The notes: generated from the sequence alone by a model not told the origin. DNA of 64,000 bases from Chrysomallon squamiferum (GCA_012295275.1 CM022678.1:7763243-7827242), one strand, 5' to 3'; positions 1 to 12,630 are shown, numbered from the stretch's first letter. Translations and numbers: made by a program.

Positions 1-530
1 GAAACATACAAAACATGCACAAAGTTTACTTATATAGATACAAACAGACACAAACATAGAATGAACATATAAAACACACACAAAGTTTACTTATATAGAA
101 ACAAACAGACACAAACATAGAATGAACATATAAAACACACACAATGTTTACTTAAATAGATAAAAATAGTATTACACATATAACAGAGAGAATGATAAAT
201 ACACATACAAAATATACTGATATAAATATACACACTATCAAACACATAGTATTGAGGAAAACATACAAAACACGCACAAAGATTGCTCACATATATAAAC
301 ACAGAGTGATACACATAAAGTAGATAACAGAAAAAACACGCACGAAGTATACTTATATAAATACACACACTGATACATATAAAGTAAATAAAGTGAAAAG
401 TATACTTATATAAATACACTGATACACATAAAGTAAATAAAAGTCAAAAGTATACTTATTTTGATGCACACATAATAATACACATAATGTAGATAAAACA
501 CGTACAAAATACACTTACATAGATACACAC
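1..530. repeat. degenerate A-rich tandem array
   Basis: A block of about 60-75 bp containing 'aaagtttacttatatag', 'acaaacagacacaaacatag' and 'aatgaacatataaaacac' recurs near positions 9, 71 and 137, then decays into shorter variants ('agtatacttatataaatacac') up to about 530. The long reading frame on the minus strand is only the translation of this array. No gene is supported. Confidence 0.6.
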
Positions 531-540
531 ACATAATACT

Positions 541-1142
541 AAATGTTAACACTAAATACCTCGTCATTCACATTGATGAAATCTTTCGTGAATGAACTTA
601 CACAATGTGCTAAGACTGATTTGACGCTAACAAAATATAACTTTGTTTCTTACATCTTTAATGCACAGTGAAACACTTTAATACATTTGAGAAAAAGCAA
701 CTCTGTCAAAAAAACGTAATACATTTGATATCACCACTTGATTAATTCTTAAAGGTCCGTGAGTGTAAGCGAGTATGTTAGTGAGCCCGCGCGTGTGTTT
801 TGTGTGTGAGCGATGTATAATTTGTATATCCATCATTGTATGTGTTTATGTATGTACACACCTCTCTCTGTGTATGCGAGTATGTGTGTGTCTCAATGTA
901 TGTATGTATGTATGTATAAAGCATTATTAGTAACATAACCACCAATACTGCATTTACTAGCACTACGATAACGATCACCCCAATAACAATATGACTACTA
1001 CAACGACTGTTGTTTCCAATACCCACCACAACTACTGCTATTGTAACCACCATTGCTATTACAGCCACTAATACTATACTACAACTACAACTACTACTAC
1101 TTGTACCAATATTACGAATGCTATTTTTGCTGTTTATTACCA
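541..1142. other. no gene seen; dispersed repeat copy and CA/GT-rich DNA
   Basis: Positions 595-690 carry one copy of a dispersed repeat that recurs near 5740-5830. The remainder is GTGT/TATG-rich simple sequence. I see no exon with splice sites. Confidence 0.5.
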
Positions 1143-1152
1143 ATACTACCAA

Positions 1153-1203
<51 letters not shown>

Positions 1204-1208
1204 GACTG

Positions 1209-1240
<32 letters not shown>

Positions 1241-1243
1241 GCT
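1143..1243. repeat. (TAC)n microsatellite
   Basis: This is an almost pure run of ACT/TAC triplets with a few point changes. It creates long poly-Thr, poly-Leu and poly-Val frames that should not be annotated as genes. Confidence 0.9.
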
Positions 1244-1538
1244 ATGACGACTGCACATAACACTAATAAGAAAAACACAGCTGCAAAATGACAGAGAGGG
1301 AAACGTCTTGTTTCTAAAATTATTTACCAGTGTAACCCATGCTAAACACTCAGAAAATAAAATACGAGTATGTTTTATCCGTTTTATTTTTTTAGCTGAT
1401 AATTTTACAGTCTGTAATTATTTTTATTTTTATTAGTAGTATTAGTATTAGTATTAATATTAGTGACAATGTAACATTTCAGTTAAAACACATTTTTGTA
1501 TTTTTCAACAGAGAGACTGATTTAATATTTGACCTTTT

Positions 1539-2056
1539 TATAATAATAATAATAATAATAATAGTAACAACAACAACAACAACAGAAAATAACAATAGCA
1601 ATAATAATATAATAATAATAATAATAAATATAACAAAGCAACAATAATAATAATAATGGCAATAACAACAACAAGAATTGAAACTTACAGCAATAATAAT
1701 AATAACAATAATAACAATAATAACAATAATACTAATAATATTAACAATAATAGCAGTAACAATAACAGTAATAAGTTTTCTCATGTCTGTCACGTACAAA
1801 ATTCTTGAAGGACTGAACTGCTTGGTGTCGTGTAATGGTTTGTGGTAAAAACGGGTTGAAACATTTTTATTACATTATTTTTGTATTAAATATTATTATT
1901 GTTAGTAACAGTAATAATAGTAAGAGCAGTAGTAGTAGAGGTAGTAGTAGTATAAATTGTATCAGCGGTAACGGTTGTAGTTATAGAAGAAGTAGCAGAA
2001 GTAGTATAGTAGTAGTAGTTGAAGCAGTAGTAGTAGTAGTAGTAGTAGTAGTATAA
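1539..2056. repeat. (AAT)n, (AAC)n and (AGT)n triplet block
   Basis: Imperfect AAT, AAC and AGT/TAG triplet runs follow one another with short unique stretches between them. No coding signal beyond the triplet periodicity is visible. Confidence 0.8.
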
Positions 2057-2129
2057 ATTGTAGCAGTGGTAGCGGTGGTTATAAACACGGACAGATAGGA
2101 ATACAAGTTTGAAAATAAGAATGAAGACA

Positions 2130-2249
<120 letters not shown>

Positions 2250-2635
2250 ACAAGAATACGGTTCTGTAAAATGAGACAATCAAAAGGAAAGACAGGACGA
2301 GATGAAGAGACAAGCTGGAAGGCAGAAAACGGAAGACACAGACACTGATTTCAGACGCACAGACATACAGACACATACGCCTACATTCATTCGTAATATC
2401 CGTGTACGCACTAAATACGCATAACGCATACGGAAATGAAGACAACTGAGCAAAACAACAACAATCTCGTAATAAATATTTTACTATATATATATATTTA
2501 TTCATTGATTGATTCATTCATCGATGAAAAAGTGAGTCACGTACGCACACAGACACGTTTCACAAACACAAATGCACACTGAACTGAACAGAACTGAACG
2601 TTACTTACACTCAGGCCGTAGACTACATAATAATA

Positions 2636-3625
2636 AAATGTAATGTATGATGTTTTGTTATTTACTTGTTAAATTGTTGTTTAAGAGTTTGTTTAGATGT
2701 GTGTTTACCAGTGTGTTAAGAGTTTTACACATGTATGATGTGTTGTTATTTACTTGTTAAATTGTTTTTTAAGAGTTTGTTTAGGTGTGTGTTAACAGTT
2801 TTACACGTGTATGATGTGTTGTTATTTACTTGTTAAATTGTTGTTTAAGAGTTTGTTTAGGTGTGTGTTTACAGTTTTACACGTGTATGATGTGTTGTTA
2901 TTTACTTGTTAAATTGTTGTTTAAGAGTTTGTTTAGGTGTGTTCAGAGTTTTACACATGTATGATGTGTTGTTATTTACTTGTTAAATTGTTGTTTTAGA
3001 GTTTGTTTAGGTGTGTGTTTACCACTGTGTTAAGAGTTTTACACATGTATGATGTGTTGTTATTTACTTGTTAAATTGTTGTTTTAGAGTTTGTTTAGGT
3101 GTGTGTTTACCAGTGTGTTAAGAGTTTTACACATGTATGATGTTTTGTTATTTACTTGTTAAATTGTTGTTTAAGAGTTTGTTTAGGTGTGTGTTAAGAG
3201 TTTTACACATGTATGATGTGTTGTTATTTACTTATTAAATTGTTGTTTAAGAGTGTGTTTAGGTGTGTGTTAGAGTTTTTACACGTGTATTATGTGTTGT
3301 TATTTACTTGTTAAATTGTTGTTTAAGAGTTTGTTTAGGTGTGTGTTAAGAGTTTTACACATGTATGATGTGTTGTTATTTACTTATTAAATTGTTGTTT
3401 AAGAGTTTGTTTAGGTGTGTGTTTACCAGTGTGTTAAGAGTTTTACACGTGTATGATGTGTTGTTATTTACTTATTAAATTGTTGTTTAAGAGTTTGTTT
3501 AGGTGTGTGTTTACCAGTGTGTTAAGAGTTTTACACGTGTATGATGTGTTGTTATTTACTTATTAAATTGTTGTTTAAGAGTTTGTTTAGGTGTATGTTA
3601 GAGTTTTTGCACGTGTATGATGTGA
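2636..3625. repeat. minisatellite array, 12 copies of a 75-92 bp unit
   Basis: The core 'tgttgttatttacttgtta' followed by 'aattgttgtttaagagttt' and 'gtttaggtgtgtgtt' repeats twelve times at spacings of about 75-92 bp. Length varies because some units carry an extra 'taccagtgtgttaagag' segment and others do not, so two sub-unit types are mixed. The last copy fades at about 3625. No coding content. Confidence 0.9.
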
Positions 3626-5255
3626 TGGTAACCGTCAAGTAAACCCTATAAAAAAAAATGTATAAGAAAAAGGAATTAAGGAATGTTACACTGAAAGAGA
3701 TAAAAAAAATATTTAAAAATGTGTTTTTAAAGGCCCTACAATGTCCTGTTAGTAATTCTGATCTATATCACCGTCTGATGATCTGTTACTTAGTAACAGT
3801 GAAAACGTTTTTGTTTTTTTTTAAAGTGAAATTTTTTTCTTCTAATATTTAAGGGGACATGCTTGGTAAAACATCAAACAGTCTGAAATAACAACATTCA
3901 TTTTTTAATTTATTTATTTTTTATTTTTTTATTTCTTCGCAAGAATTCCGAAAATTTATATCTGCAGTTACGTGTTTCACGTCTTTTGCAAAAAAAGATA
4001 TCAACATGAAAGAAAAACTTTATTTTTTATTAAAAAAATACTATTATATATATATATACATACATACATACATACATGCATACATACATACATATATACA
4101 TACATACATATATACACACATACATATATACACACATACATACATATAAAGATTAATTTGTTTAAAAAACAATTGGTGTCCCACGTGGTCCTTAAATATT
4201 TTGCATATGAAAACTCAATAACTGATTGTTCTCAAAGAAAGATGTGTTATGTGTTTAATTATGTATTTTTATCTAGTACCATCAATCTTGACAAGTAGCT
4301 TTCAAAGACTGAGCATTATTTTTATTAGCAAATGGTCACAAATGAATTTTTTGTTTCTGTTTCTTGATTTGATGTCCTAATGCTGACATTGATGTTCATA
4401 TTTCCACTTAGTTATTATTTTATTTCTTTCTCTCTTTATTTGTTTGTTTATCTCAGTATCTCAATTTTCCTCCCCACTAAAACAGTTTTTAATTAACATA
4501 ATTACTTATAAAATAATAATAATAACAAAAATAAAAAAATAAAAAAATAAATAAAAACGGAAGAAGAAGAAAAACAAAATAAAAACATCCATGATTATCA
4601 TAAAAATAAAACATTCTGATAATCATCATCATGAACAGTAATTTTATCATCCCACAGTTTAATGATTTTACTTCTGCTGGCAAACTTTTCAAACTGTACT
4701 TCCCCGAACTTGTTCTAATATCAAACTTTCCCGTTTGATCTAAAATGTAGGGTCTTTGCTCTCATCATCTAATTTGTAATGTCAACTAGACCATGTTAGA
4801 TAACCGCAAACTGAATCAGGGATCTGAAACTGAAAGTAAAGAACACCATTATTTGTTTTACTATTCCACTGACTCAGTATTTCTTATTTTGAAAAATATA
4901 AATAATTTTAGTTTAATTAATTTTATTACATTTCTCCTGCTAGTCCTTATAAAACTTAATTAAATGGTAAAGGAACAAACTTAATCGATACAGTAAAGCA
5001 GAGGAATTCAATCAAATACCAATAATGTTTTAGTAATTTATGTTTAATTATTTGAAACTTGCATCATTAAAGAGTGAAAAGAGCTGGGCAGACTGAGCAG
5101 TCAGACACACGAAAACTTCGTCAGAGGATTATCAGAAAGATTTAAATCTCTCAAACAACTCGCAAAAAGGATTATCAGAAAGATTTAAATCTCTCAAACA
5201 ACTCGCAAAAAGAAATACCTGGAAATAGAATGTAACAGTTAAAAAAACAACTTAT

Positions 5256-5286
<31 letters not shown>

Positions 5287-5500
5287 GAATTTACTCTAAA
5301 TGTATACACAGATAATTCTATTTGTTTTTTCTGATTGTTCTGTTCTTTATACGCTTTGGGTCAATGATTATAACTAAATGTCTGAAGGAAAATTTTGCCG
5401 GCTTAAAAACGGTAACTGTAGACGCGCACGCATTGAACATTCATCAGTGACAGTTATAATAAACGAAATAAGTTTTGTACTAAAGAGAAATGTGATTTAG

Positions 5501-5557
<57 letters not shown>

Positions 5558-5739
5558 CATCATCATCATCATTATTAACATTATTATTATTGTTGTTGTT
5601 GTTGTTAATTAATGAATTTGTAACCTTGAGCCTCTATTTGAACAAGGTAGAGAAAGGCAAGTGTTGATTCTTTGTAACACATAAGACTAAATGTTAATAG
5701 TAAATCTTTTGTTCTGATAATCATCATCATTGTGTATGA

Positions 5740-5890
5740 TTTTAAACAATGTGCTAAGATTGATTTGGCGCTAACAAAATATAACTTTGTTTCCTGCATC
5801 TTCTATGAACAGTGAAACACTTTAATACTTTGAGAAAATGTATCACTTTCCAATTACGTAAAACATTTTATATCTTCACGTGATTACTTT
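5740..5890. repeat. dispersed repeat, second copy
   Basis: The segment with 'caatgtgctaagattgattt' and 'cgctaacaaaatataacttt' matches 595-740 ('caatgtgctaagactgattt') in the same orientation. After about 90 bp of good match the copies diverge but still share the 'gaaacactttaata' and 'tacgtaaaacatttta'-like blocks. It is probably an old interspersed element; the class is unknown. Confidence 0.65.
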
Positions 5891-7394
5891 TTATCTGTTA
5901 TTTTATTTTATTTAGTAAGCTCTTTATTTTTGGATTAAACGAATAAACTAAAGTAGTTCATTCCAAAAAACAGTGATGGAGAGAGGGAGACAAGTAGCTT
6001 AACGAATTTAAGATTTTATTAGATTTCGGTTAATAAAAAATACAATATTAACACTGGGCTACGTAACTAACACTTTCCTCGATGATCTTGAAGAGAATTT
6101 ATTCGTTTTTCTTTTTCTAGTCTTATTATTATTATTTACGTGTGTGTGCGTGTTTGTGTGTGTTTGCGTTTCTGTGCACGTGATAGTGAATGCTACATGC
6201 ACGCATGTGAATCTGCATATTAATGTTTTCACAAACTCAGATAGAACAAACTGAGTACAACTCAACACGACTGACTATGAGATGAAATTAGTAATAAATA
6301 CAGTTTAATAGAATGTTCTAAATAATATAAAGTCATTAGGTGTTTTATACTAATAAATATACATTATAAACTATGTAGAAATTAATATAAACATGTTGTT
6401 GTTTGTGTGTTTGTGTATTAGTGTATGCGTGTTCTTGTTTAGTCACAACCACAAAATGCACACACACACACACACAAATGTACACAAGCATGCACATGGA
6501 CACACACAATAGTTTTTAGTTTTTAATTTTGTACATATTTAAATAGATTATTACTGTTACATTTTTTAGCCTTCCATGAAATAAATATTTGATAACAACA
6601 CTTGTCATTCCATTGAAAATTTATTTTAACTTGAAAAATTTAATATTTCATTCACAATTACTCCTTATCATTTCGTTGACTGGAAAATGTGTTTACTTCT
6701 ACATAGATATATATATATTCCTTCTTTTCCTTTTGAGTAATATTTCAGAATAAGTATAACTTTTCCAGCAACTATTATTTATATGTTGAGAACTGAGTTA
6801 CAATTCAAAATATTCTTAGACCCAATTTTATACATTAATTGCCTTCACAAAGTAAACATCATTCCAGTATTATTTTGTAATTTGTCATGAATACCCCAGT
6901 AAGAAGAAAAAAAAAAAAATTAAAATTATTTTTTTTAATCAGAAATAAACCAATTATTTATTTATTCATTTGTTAGTTTATTATAATTATAATAATTATT
7001 ATTATTATTATTAATTTATGAAATTATAAGCATCTGACCATGGATAATAATTTTCATAATATAAGGGAAATAACTCTATTGCTAAAACATATGAAATAAA
7101 GAAAGAAAGCAAATAAAGTTTCCCATCCAAATTAAAAACGAAATCAATAATAATAATCACCCTGAAAACAAATTTATATCTCTTTTTTATTTACCAAGAA
7201 ACAGTAACAATGAATTAAAAAATCAAATTCAACTGCAAAATAGTAACAAATATAAAAATTGATTAATTAAAAATGCCTATAAAAAACCTAATAGTGATAC
7301 ATGTGCATTATAAACAAAAATATTGTAAAAACAAAATATAATTTAACTGTTACACATTTTTATTTGTTATTTTTTACCCGTTTTAATTATTAAA

Positions 7395-7632
7395 TTGGAT
7401 AATTAATTACTTTATTTAACAGGAGCTAGTATTAAAAATTAATCTAGACATCTGATTTTTATTAAAGAGAGCTAAATAAATTAATTACTTATTTAACAGG
7501 AGCTAGTATTAAAAATTAATCTACACAGCTGTTTTTTTATTAAAGTGTGCTAAATAAATTAATTACTGTATTTAACAAGAGCTAGTATTAAAAATTAATC
7601 TGTTTTTTATTAAAGTGTGCTAAATAAATTGA
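7395..7632. repeat. three tandem copies of a ~78 bp unit
   Basis: The unit contains 'taattactttatttaacagg', 'agctagtattaaaaattaat' and 'attaaagtgtgctaaataaa'. It occurs three times in a row with small differences, and the last copy is shorter. Confidence 0.85.
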
Positions 7633-8589
7633 TCTGATGCTTTATCTGCTGAGTTTATGCTGTATTTTGTGCAAACATAAATATACATATATCACATATA
7701 CACAAGTAAAAGACACAAACCAAACACCAATAACATTACAATACTCACACAACAGAACATACACAGTCTCACACACACTCACACACATTCACTTAGACAA
7801 AACCCACACAAACAGACATACCAAAATACATACTGACACATACACACACATACACCAAAACACACAAACACACACATGCACAAATATATTCAGAGACATA
7901 CTAACATATATACTGACACACATCCTCACACATACAGTGCAGAACATAAATTTAATAGATAACAACTGATATTATCAAAAACACTTCTTATAATTACTGG
8001 CCAATGAAAACAAAAATCTAATGAAAATAGGATTTGCTTTATAAACTTTGGTCTGTGTATTTTATCAGCACATAAATATCAGTGTGTGAAATTAACAGCA
8101 TGTTTTATCATGTTATTCTGTATCAGAAAATGTTGAATAGAGCATTAAAAAAATTATAAAAACAGGATTGTAGAAAGTATTTTCTATATCAGAACACTGG
8201 ATAGAGGCAAAAACCATCAGTTAAGTTGTATGGTTGAAATTATCATTCTTTGTGTCAGAAAACTTTCTATAGAACAGTTTTAAAATCATTTTCTATGAAG
8301 TGGAATTAACATTATCTATATCAGAAAATACAGAATGGCATATAAAACTTAACCTCTATAATCAGGGAAAAAACTGGATATATTATTAACAATACCCATT
8401 TATTATCAGACAAGCGGGACAAAAGAAAATATGTCAGAAAATACTTAATATATTATTAATATTATTTTATCCTCATACAAACTGGAAAAAAGAAACTACT
8501 ATTCTCTCAGAATGCACCTGATAGAACTGTAATTGAAAACAATTTTCTTTCATCAGATAAGCTACACAATCACTGTCACCACATTCTAC

Positions 8590-8720
8590 CATCAGTGTAC
8601 ACAGGGTGAGCTAATCTGTAAGTGTGACGTTTCCATGACTCCTCTGTGTTCTGCAGAATTAGCTCAGGATGAGCTGAATCTTCAGCTTGTCTCACTTTCA
8701 TCCTCTTCTCCACTTCATGT
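8590..8720 (-). CDS. possible exon, minus strand, unknown product
   Basis: The minus strand has a 'tttttctcag' acceptor, an open frame of about 40 codons beginning HEVEKRMKVRQAEDSAHP and a GTAGAA donor. It is the downstream neighbour of the better exon at 9268-9345. The frame does not join cleanly: reading in the phase set by that exon meets TGA at once, so a frameshift or wrong border must be assumed. The plus strand is also open here (ISYTITVTTFYHQCTQGEL), so the strand is uncertain. No family recognised. Confidence 0.3.
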
Positions 8721-8774
8721 CTGAGAAAAACATTTCAATATTTAATATTAATGTAATTAGGTATTGGTTTGTAT

Positions 8775-8875
8775 AGTTTGTATTGTTATATTTATCTTTG
8801 TTTGTCACCCAGTAGCTGATATATTTTTCATGCTGGGGTGGCCTTAAACATTCATTCATTCATTCATTCATATAG
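8775..8875 (+). mobile_element. possible retroposon 3' tail with (CATT)n end
   Basis: The sequence 'gtcacccagtagctgatata' followed by 'gctggggtggccttaaacat' ends in a short (TCAT)n tail. A unique body with a short tandem tail is the usual look of a SINE or truncated LINE 3' end. I see no promoter boxes, so the class is not known. Confidence 0.35.
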
Positions 8876-9009
8876 TTTGTAAAAACAAAAATGGCTATCA
8901 AAAATTTGTTATTTAAAGATAAGCTTTCATACCTGTCCATTTTACAAAAATAATGATATCAATAGACATAATTACAAATGAAAGGATTGTTTTAATCAGT
9001 TACCATTAA

Positions 9010-9050
<41 letters not shown>

Positions 9051-9267
9051 TTGTTATATGTGAGCCTTTCCATGAGCATCAAGGCAAAAACCAACTACTT
9101 TGTTTAAACCTAGGTATCATAATTATGCATATACACTTTATGAACAGGGAAAGACAATGAAATAAAGAAAGAAAGTGAAAGAGAAAATCAGAGAGGCTAG
9201 GAGAAAATTAGAGATAGTGAGAGAGAAATAAAAAGACAATGACATCATCACTATACCTGACTTTTAC

Positions 9268-9345
9268 CTGCAGTTCTGTACTTTTAACATCATCAACTTT
9301 AATGTTAATTCTTGAAACTATGACTGGTTGTTCAAATATCTTAGC
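9268..9345 (-). CDS. internal exon, unknown protein
   Basis: This is a clean 78-bp exon on the minus strand, bordered by 'ttcttatctag' and by donor GTAAAAG. It is phase 0 at both ends and has no stop. It begins AKIFEQPVIVSRINIKVDDV and ends KSTELQ. It joins in phase to the 96-bp exon at 9854-9949, which is the best argument that both are real. I do not recognise the family. The alternating hydrophobic pattern would suit a beta-strand-rich extracellular domain. Confidence 0.5.
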
Positions 9346-9544
9346 CTAGATAAGAATAAACACATTTTTTTAATTATTCATAATAATCTTTGTTAGTGTT
9401 AAAGAACAATGTTACAGATGGGAGAAATATTTACAAAAAAAAAACAAAACAGATATTTACAGATTATATGTTTAGACATACATATACATAGACAGACATA
9501 GGTAGATATATAGATAAACAGATATTTAGTTAACAGACTAGGCA

Positions 9545-9545
<1 letters not shown>

Positions 9546-9593
<48 letters not shown>

Positions 9594-9633
9594 AAAGACA
9601 CACACACACACACACAACACACACACACACACA
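9546..9633. repeat. (AC)n microsatellite
   Basis: CA dinucleotide run interrupted by 'aacagaaag'; it produces Cys-Val pseudo-ORFs. Confidence 0.95.
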
Positions 9634-9675
9634 CTTATATGACACACACACAGAAAGAGAGAGAAGCTGACAGAT

Positions 9676-9836
9676 TGGGAGTAGTAGGTAAATCAAATGA
9701 CATTTATATATAATTAGTCAAACACTGATTGGGAGTAGTAGGTAAATCAAATGACATTTATATATAATTAGTCAAACACTGATTGGGAGTAGTAGGTAAA
9801 TCAAATGACATTTATATATAATTAGTCAAACACTGA
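9676..9836. repeat. three near-identical copies of a 54-bp unit
   Basis: The unit starts 'gattgggagtagtaggtaaa' and ends 'ataattagtcaaacact'. It is repeated three times without visible change, so the expansion is recent. It lies in the intron just downstream of the exon at 9854-9949. Confidence 0.9.
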
Positions 9837-9853
9837 TGATTTAAATGGAATAC

Positions 9854-9949
9854 CTCTCCTCTGTTGTAGTAATCTATAGCCTTGTCTACAGATACACAAT
9901 CAGACTTCAGTATCCATGCTATTCCACTGTTTGAACAAGTAACTGGATC
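9854..9949 (-). CDS. internal exon with two cysteines, unknown protein
   Basis: This is a 96-bp minus-strand exon (32 codons, phase 0-0) with 'ctacaaaag' before it and GTATTCC after it. It reads DPVTCSNSGIAWILKSDC, then VSVDKAIDYYNRGE. The two cysteines 13 residues apart suit a secreted or extracellular domain. It joins in phase to the exon at 9268-9345. It lies downstream, in the transcription sense, of the EGF-like exons at 15.6-18.9 kb, so it may belong to the same gene. That is inference, because no linking transcript is available. Confidence 0.5.
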
Positions 9950-10319
9950 CTTTTGTAGAGGAGTGTAATAAGACAAATACATAAAATAATAATAATAAAA
10001 TGTCAAAATAATAATCATAATAAGAAATTACATTAACAATAAAAGCTACAGTTGTATCATAATAAAAAACAAAAAAATAAGATTACTAACAATAAAATTC
10101 ACAATTAAATAATAGGTATTCTAAAAGAAGAAGAAAACAATATATATAAATAATAGGTTGCCATTTTAGTATATTTAACAATCAAGAATTATAAAGAAAC
10201 ACCCCAAAACAAATAAAAAAATTAAAATAACAGAGAGAGAGATTAGGGAGAACAGAAAGATGAACACAAAATAAGCTTACTAATATAATAAAAGAGACAA
10301 CCAAATATAAATATTCATA

Positions 10320-10590
10320 AATAAGCAGAATGTGATGTTTGTTATTACAGACAGATACACAGTAAGACAGACAGATAGCTGTGAACTGTTATTACTACAT
10401 ACTACATACTATATAAATAAGCAGAATGTGATGTTTGTTATTACAGACAGAAAGATAGATAGATAGCTGTGAACTGTTATTACTACACTACTACATACTA
10501 TATAAATAAGCAGAATGTGATGTTTGTTATTACAGACAGATACACAGAAAGACAGAAAGATAGCTGTGAACTGTTATTACTACATACTAC
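10320..10590. repeat. three tandem copies of a ~90-110 bp unit
   Basis: The unit contains 'aagcagaatgtgatgtttgt', 'tattacagacagatacacag' and 'tagctgtgaactgttattac'. Internal ACAG/ATAG microrepeats account for the length differences. Confidence 0.85.
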
Positions 10591-10602
10591 ATAGTCACTC
10601 AC

Positions 10603-10718
10603 CATGACCTCTCAACATGGCTGCAATGTCAAGGACATCACCTAGTGTCAGAGTCAGAAGTTGACTGTTCCTTTGTCTGTGAGAATGGCTGGACAGTGCA
10701 TCATATTACCCAGTATTC
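10603..10718 (-). pseudogene. probable damaged exon, unknown protein
   Basis: A minus-strand segment runs from 'gctctag' to donor GTGAGT, a strong consensus. Entering from the exon at 10816-10923 the frame reads GILGNMMHCPAILTDKGTV and then a stop; the next frame continues open as LTLTLGDVLDIAAMLRGH up to the donor. This is the signature of one indel inside a real exon. The plus strand also gives a Cys-rich reading (DCSFVCENGWT), so the strand is not certain. Confidence 0.4.
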
Positions 10719-10815
10719 CTAGAGCAAGATAAATAAATAAATAAATGAGATGACAAATTTCAATAAATGTGAACCTTATAAATGTTCAAAATAAAAAGTA
10801 ACTATAACTGTTTAC

Positions 10816-10923
10816 CAGGATGTCCTCCAAGTGCTGTCAGTTTAATCAGGGAATTGTCTGCAACTGAAGGGAGACAACTACAAGATGATTCAACTTTCTC
10901 CCCTGACTTCTTGACAGTGACAC
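10816..10923 (-). CDS. probable internal exon, Cys-containing, unknown protein
   Basis: This 108-bp minus-strand exon follows 'gaattttaag' and is closed by donor GTAAAC. It is open for 35 codons, reading VTVKKSGEKVESSCSCLP and then DNSLIKLTALGGHP. It ends in phase 1, which fits the first two bases of the exon at 10603-10718. The family is not recognised; 'SSCSC' suggests an extracellular protein. Confidence 0.4.
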
Positions 10924-11040
10924 CTTAAAATTCATTAAATTTATATAAATAATTCAGAAAGAAAACAACACAACAGCAGCATTAACAATAACAAACCCTT
11001 TTATTTAGTATTACTTCTTTTTTTCTTATTTTTACCATTA

Positions 11041-11107
11041 GATTAGCTTAGGTTAGAGGTAGGGATAGGATTAGTGTTAGGGTTAGGATAACGGTTAGGT
11101 TTAGGCT
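11041..11107. repeat. degenerate telomere-like GGTTAG block
   Basis: Variants of the metazoan telomere hexamer follow each other: 'aggttagaggtagggatagg', then 'attagtgttagggttaggat', then 'aacggttaggtttagg'. It is followed directly by (TTTA/TTTG)n at 11107-11177. It could be an old interstitial telomere tract or a TE-derived simple repeat. Confidence 0.6.
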
Positions 11108-11441
11108 GTTTATTTATTTATTTATTTGTTTGTTTGTTTATTTGTTTATTTGTTTGTTTGTTTGTTTGTTTATTTATTACTACTGCTGATGTTGACTACA
11201 TCATAGCTGCTACTGTCACCACCACATTACATGCTGCTGCTGATGTTTTTGGTGCTAATTACATCTCTGTCACAAATAATAACAGAAAAGTAAATATAAT
11301 AAATCTCAAACAACTGTTTTATTATTTTGCACTAAAAACTAATTTAATTTTATAAAAATTTTAATTTTTTATTGAAAAATGTAGAAATAATTTATTATGT
11401 CAAGCTTACCTAATATTCAAGCTCTTTAACTGAAGTTGTGT

Positions 11442-11641
11442 NNNNNNNNNNNNNNNNNNNNNNNNNNNNNNNNNNNNNNNNNNNNNNNNNNNNNNNNNNN
11501 NNNNNNNNNNNNNNNNNNNNNNNNNNNNNNNNNNNNNNNNNNNNNNNNNNNNNNNNNNNNNNNNNNNNNNNNNNNNNNNNNNNNNNNNNNNNNNNNNNNN
11601 NNNNNNNNNNNNNNNNNNNNNNNNNNNNNNNNNNNNNNNNN
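11442..11641. other. assembly gap, 200 N
   Basis: Exactly 200 unresolved bases, the size commonly used for a gap of unknown length. Sequence left of it (1-11441) is a separate contig. Confidence 0.99.
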
Positions 11642-12501
11642 TATTTATCGACAGCTACGTCAATAAATTTACAAACATAAACGTAATTTATTTTAACACG
11701 TTGCTGTTACTTTCTGGGTTTTTGTTACAAAGGCATTAGGTTTTGTTTTGTTTTGTTTTATATATATATATTTCGAACTTTTGTTTACTGTGGAAAATTT
11801 ATACACACATATTTTATCCCTGGAAAGAAAAGGTCGAAATGACAAAGTGAAATATCCGACTTTTTTTCAGTTAAGAGCGTCTAGGGGGGGGGAGTAAAAG
11901 AAAAATATCTTGAATATGGCCACTGTAAGGACATAAAGATAACATTTTGTTTCACTGAAGAACAAAGGAATTTTTTCTTCTTCTGCTTCTACCTTTCTTT
12001 CTTTTCTTTTCTTTCTTTTTTCTTCATTTATATAGCTTTTCAAGTCTCCATTCACCGCATAACCTAATTTGAAGTTTTTTTCAAATAACATTTTATTTGT
12101 TTACTGAAGCGAAACCTACTGTGTTGTTTGTTTGCTGGTGTGAACCATAAAACAAGTTACGAGTGTTTTATAATGACAGATTTATTCAGGAGACCATACT
12201 CCACATACAAGGATGATGCAGATAAATCGACTTGTTAAATAAAGAAATAAAATACATTACAATTAAACAAATACAACACAAACGTGCAATTGGTCACGTT
12301 TGAACATAATGTATGTCAGTCAACAGTATGTAAAAATATTAATATTTCTGAATGTAATTTATGTACTTATACTTATCTCGCTCAGTCTGTATAAATGCTG
12401 TATAACCTGCAAATAATAAAATATATATAAAGAGACCCTTTCACCTAAGAAAAGAAAGAAAGAAACTTTTTTTTACGTATATTGTGTGTGTGTCTTGGTG
12501 T

Positions 12502-12503
<2 letters not shown>

Positions 12504-12568
<65 letters not shown>

Positions 12569-12630
12569 GTAGCTCTTTATTCGTGAACATAATTCCCTAT
12601 AACAGCAAAGGCAGTTAATCTTATAATAAC

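Larger units (their letters stand above)
3626..8530. other. AT-rich intergenic or intronic DNA, no gene supported
   Basis: I find no exon with plausible borders and a recognisable product. The stretch holds TA/CATA repeats (4034-4146, 5252-5279), an ATT/ATC/GTT triplet run (5502-5605), a 45-bp tandem duplication ('aggattatcagaaagattta', 5115-5210), the second copy of a dispersed repeat (5740-5890), three copies of a ~78 bp unit (7395-7630) and CA-rich sequence (7680-7940). Confidence 0.6.

Noticed and set aside
778-1291. Long poly-Val, poly-Thr and poly-Leu ORFs
   Set aside because: They are translations of the (TAC)n/(ACT)n triplet repeat on both strands; no non-repetitive protein sequence.
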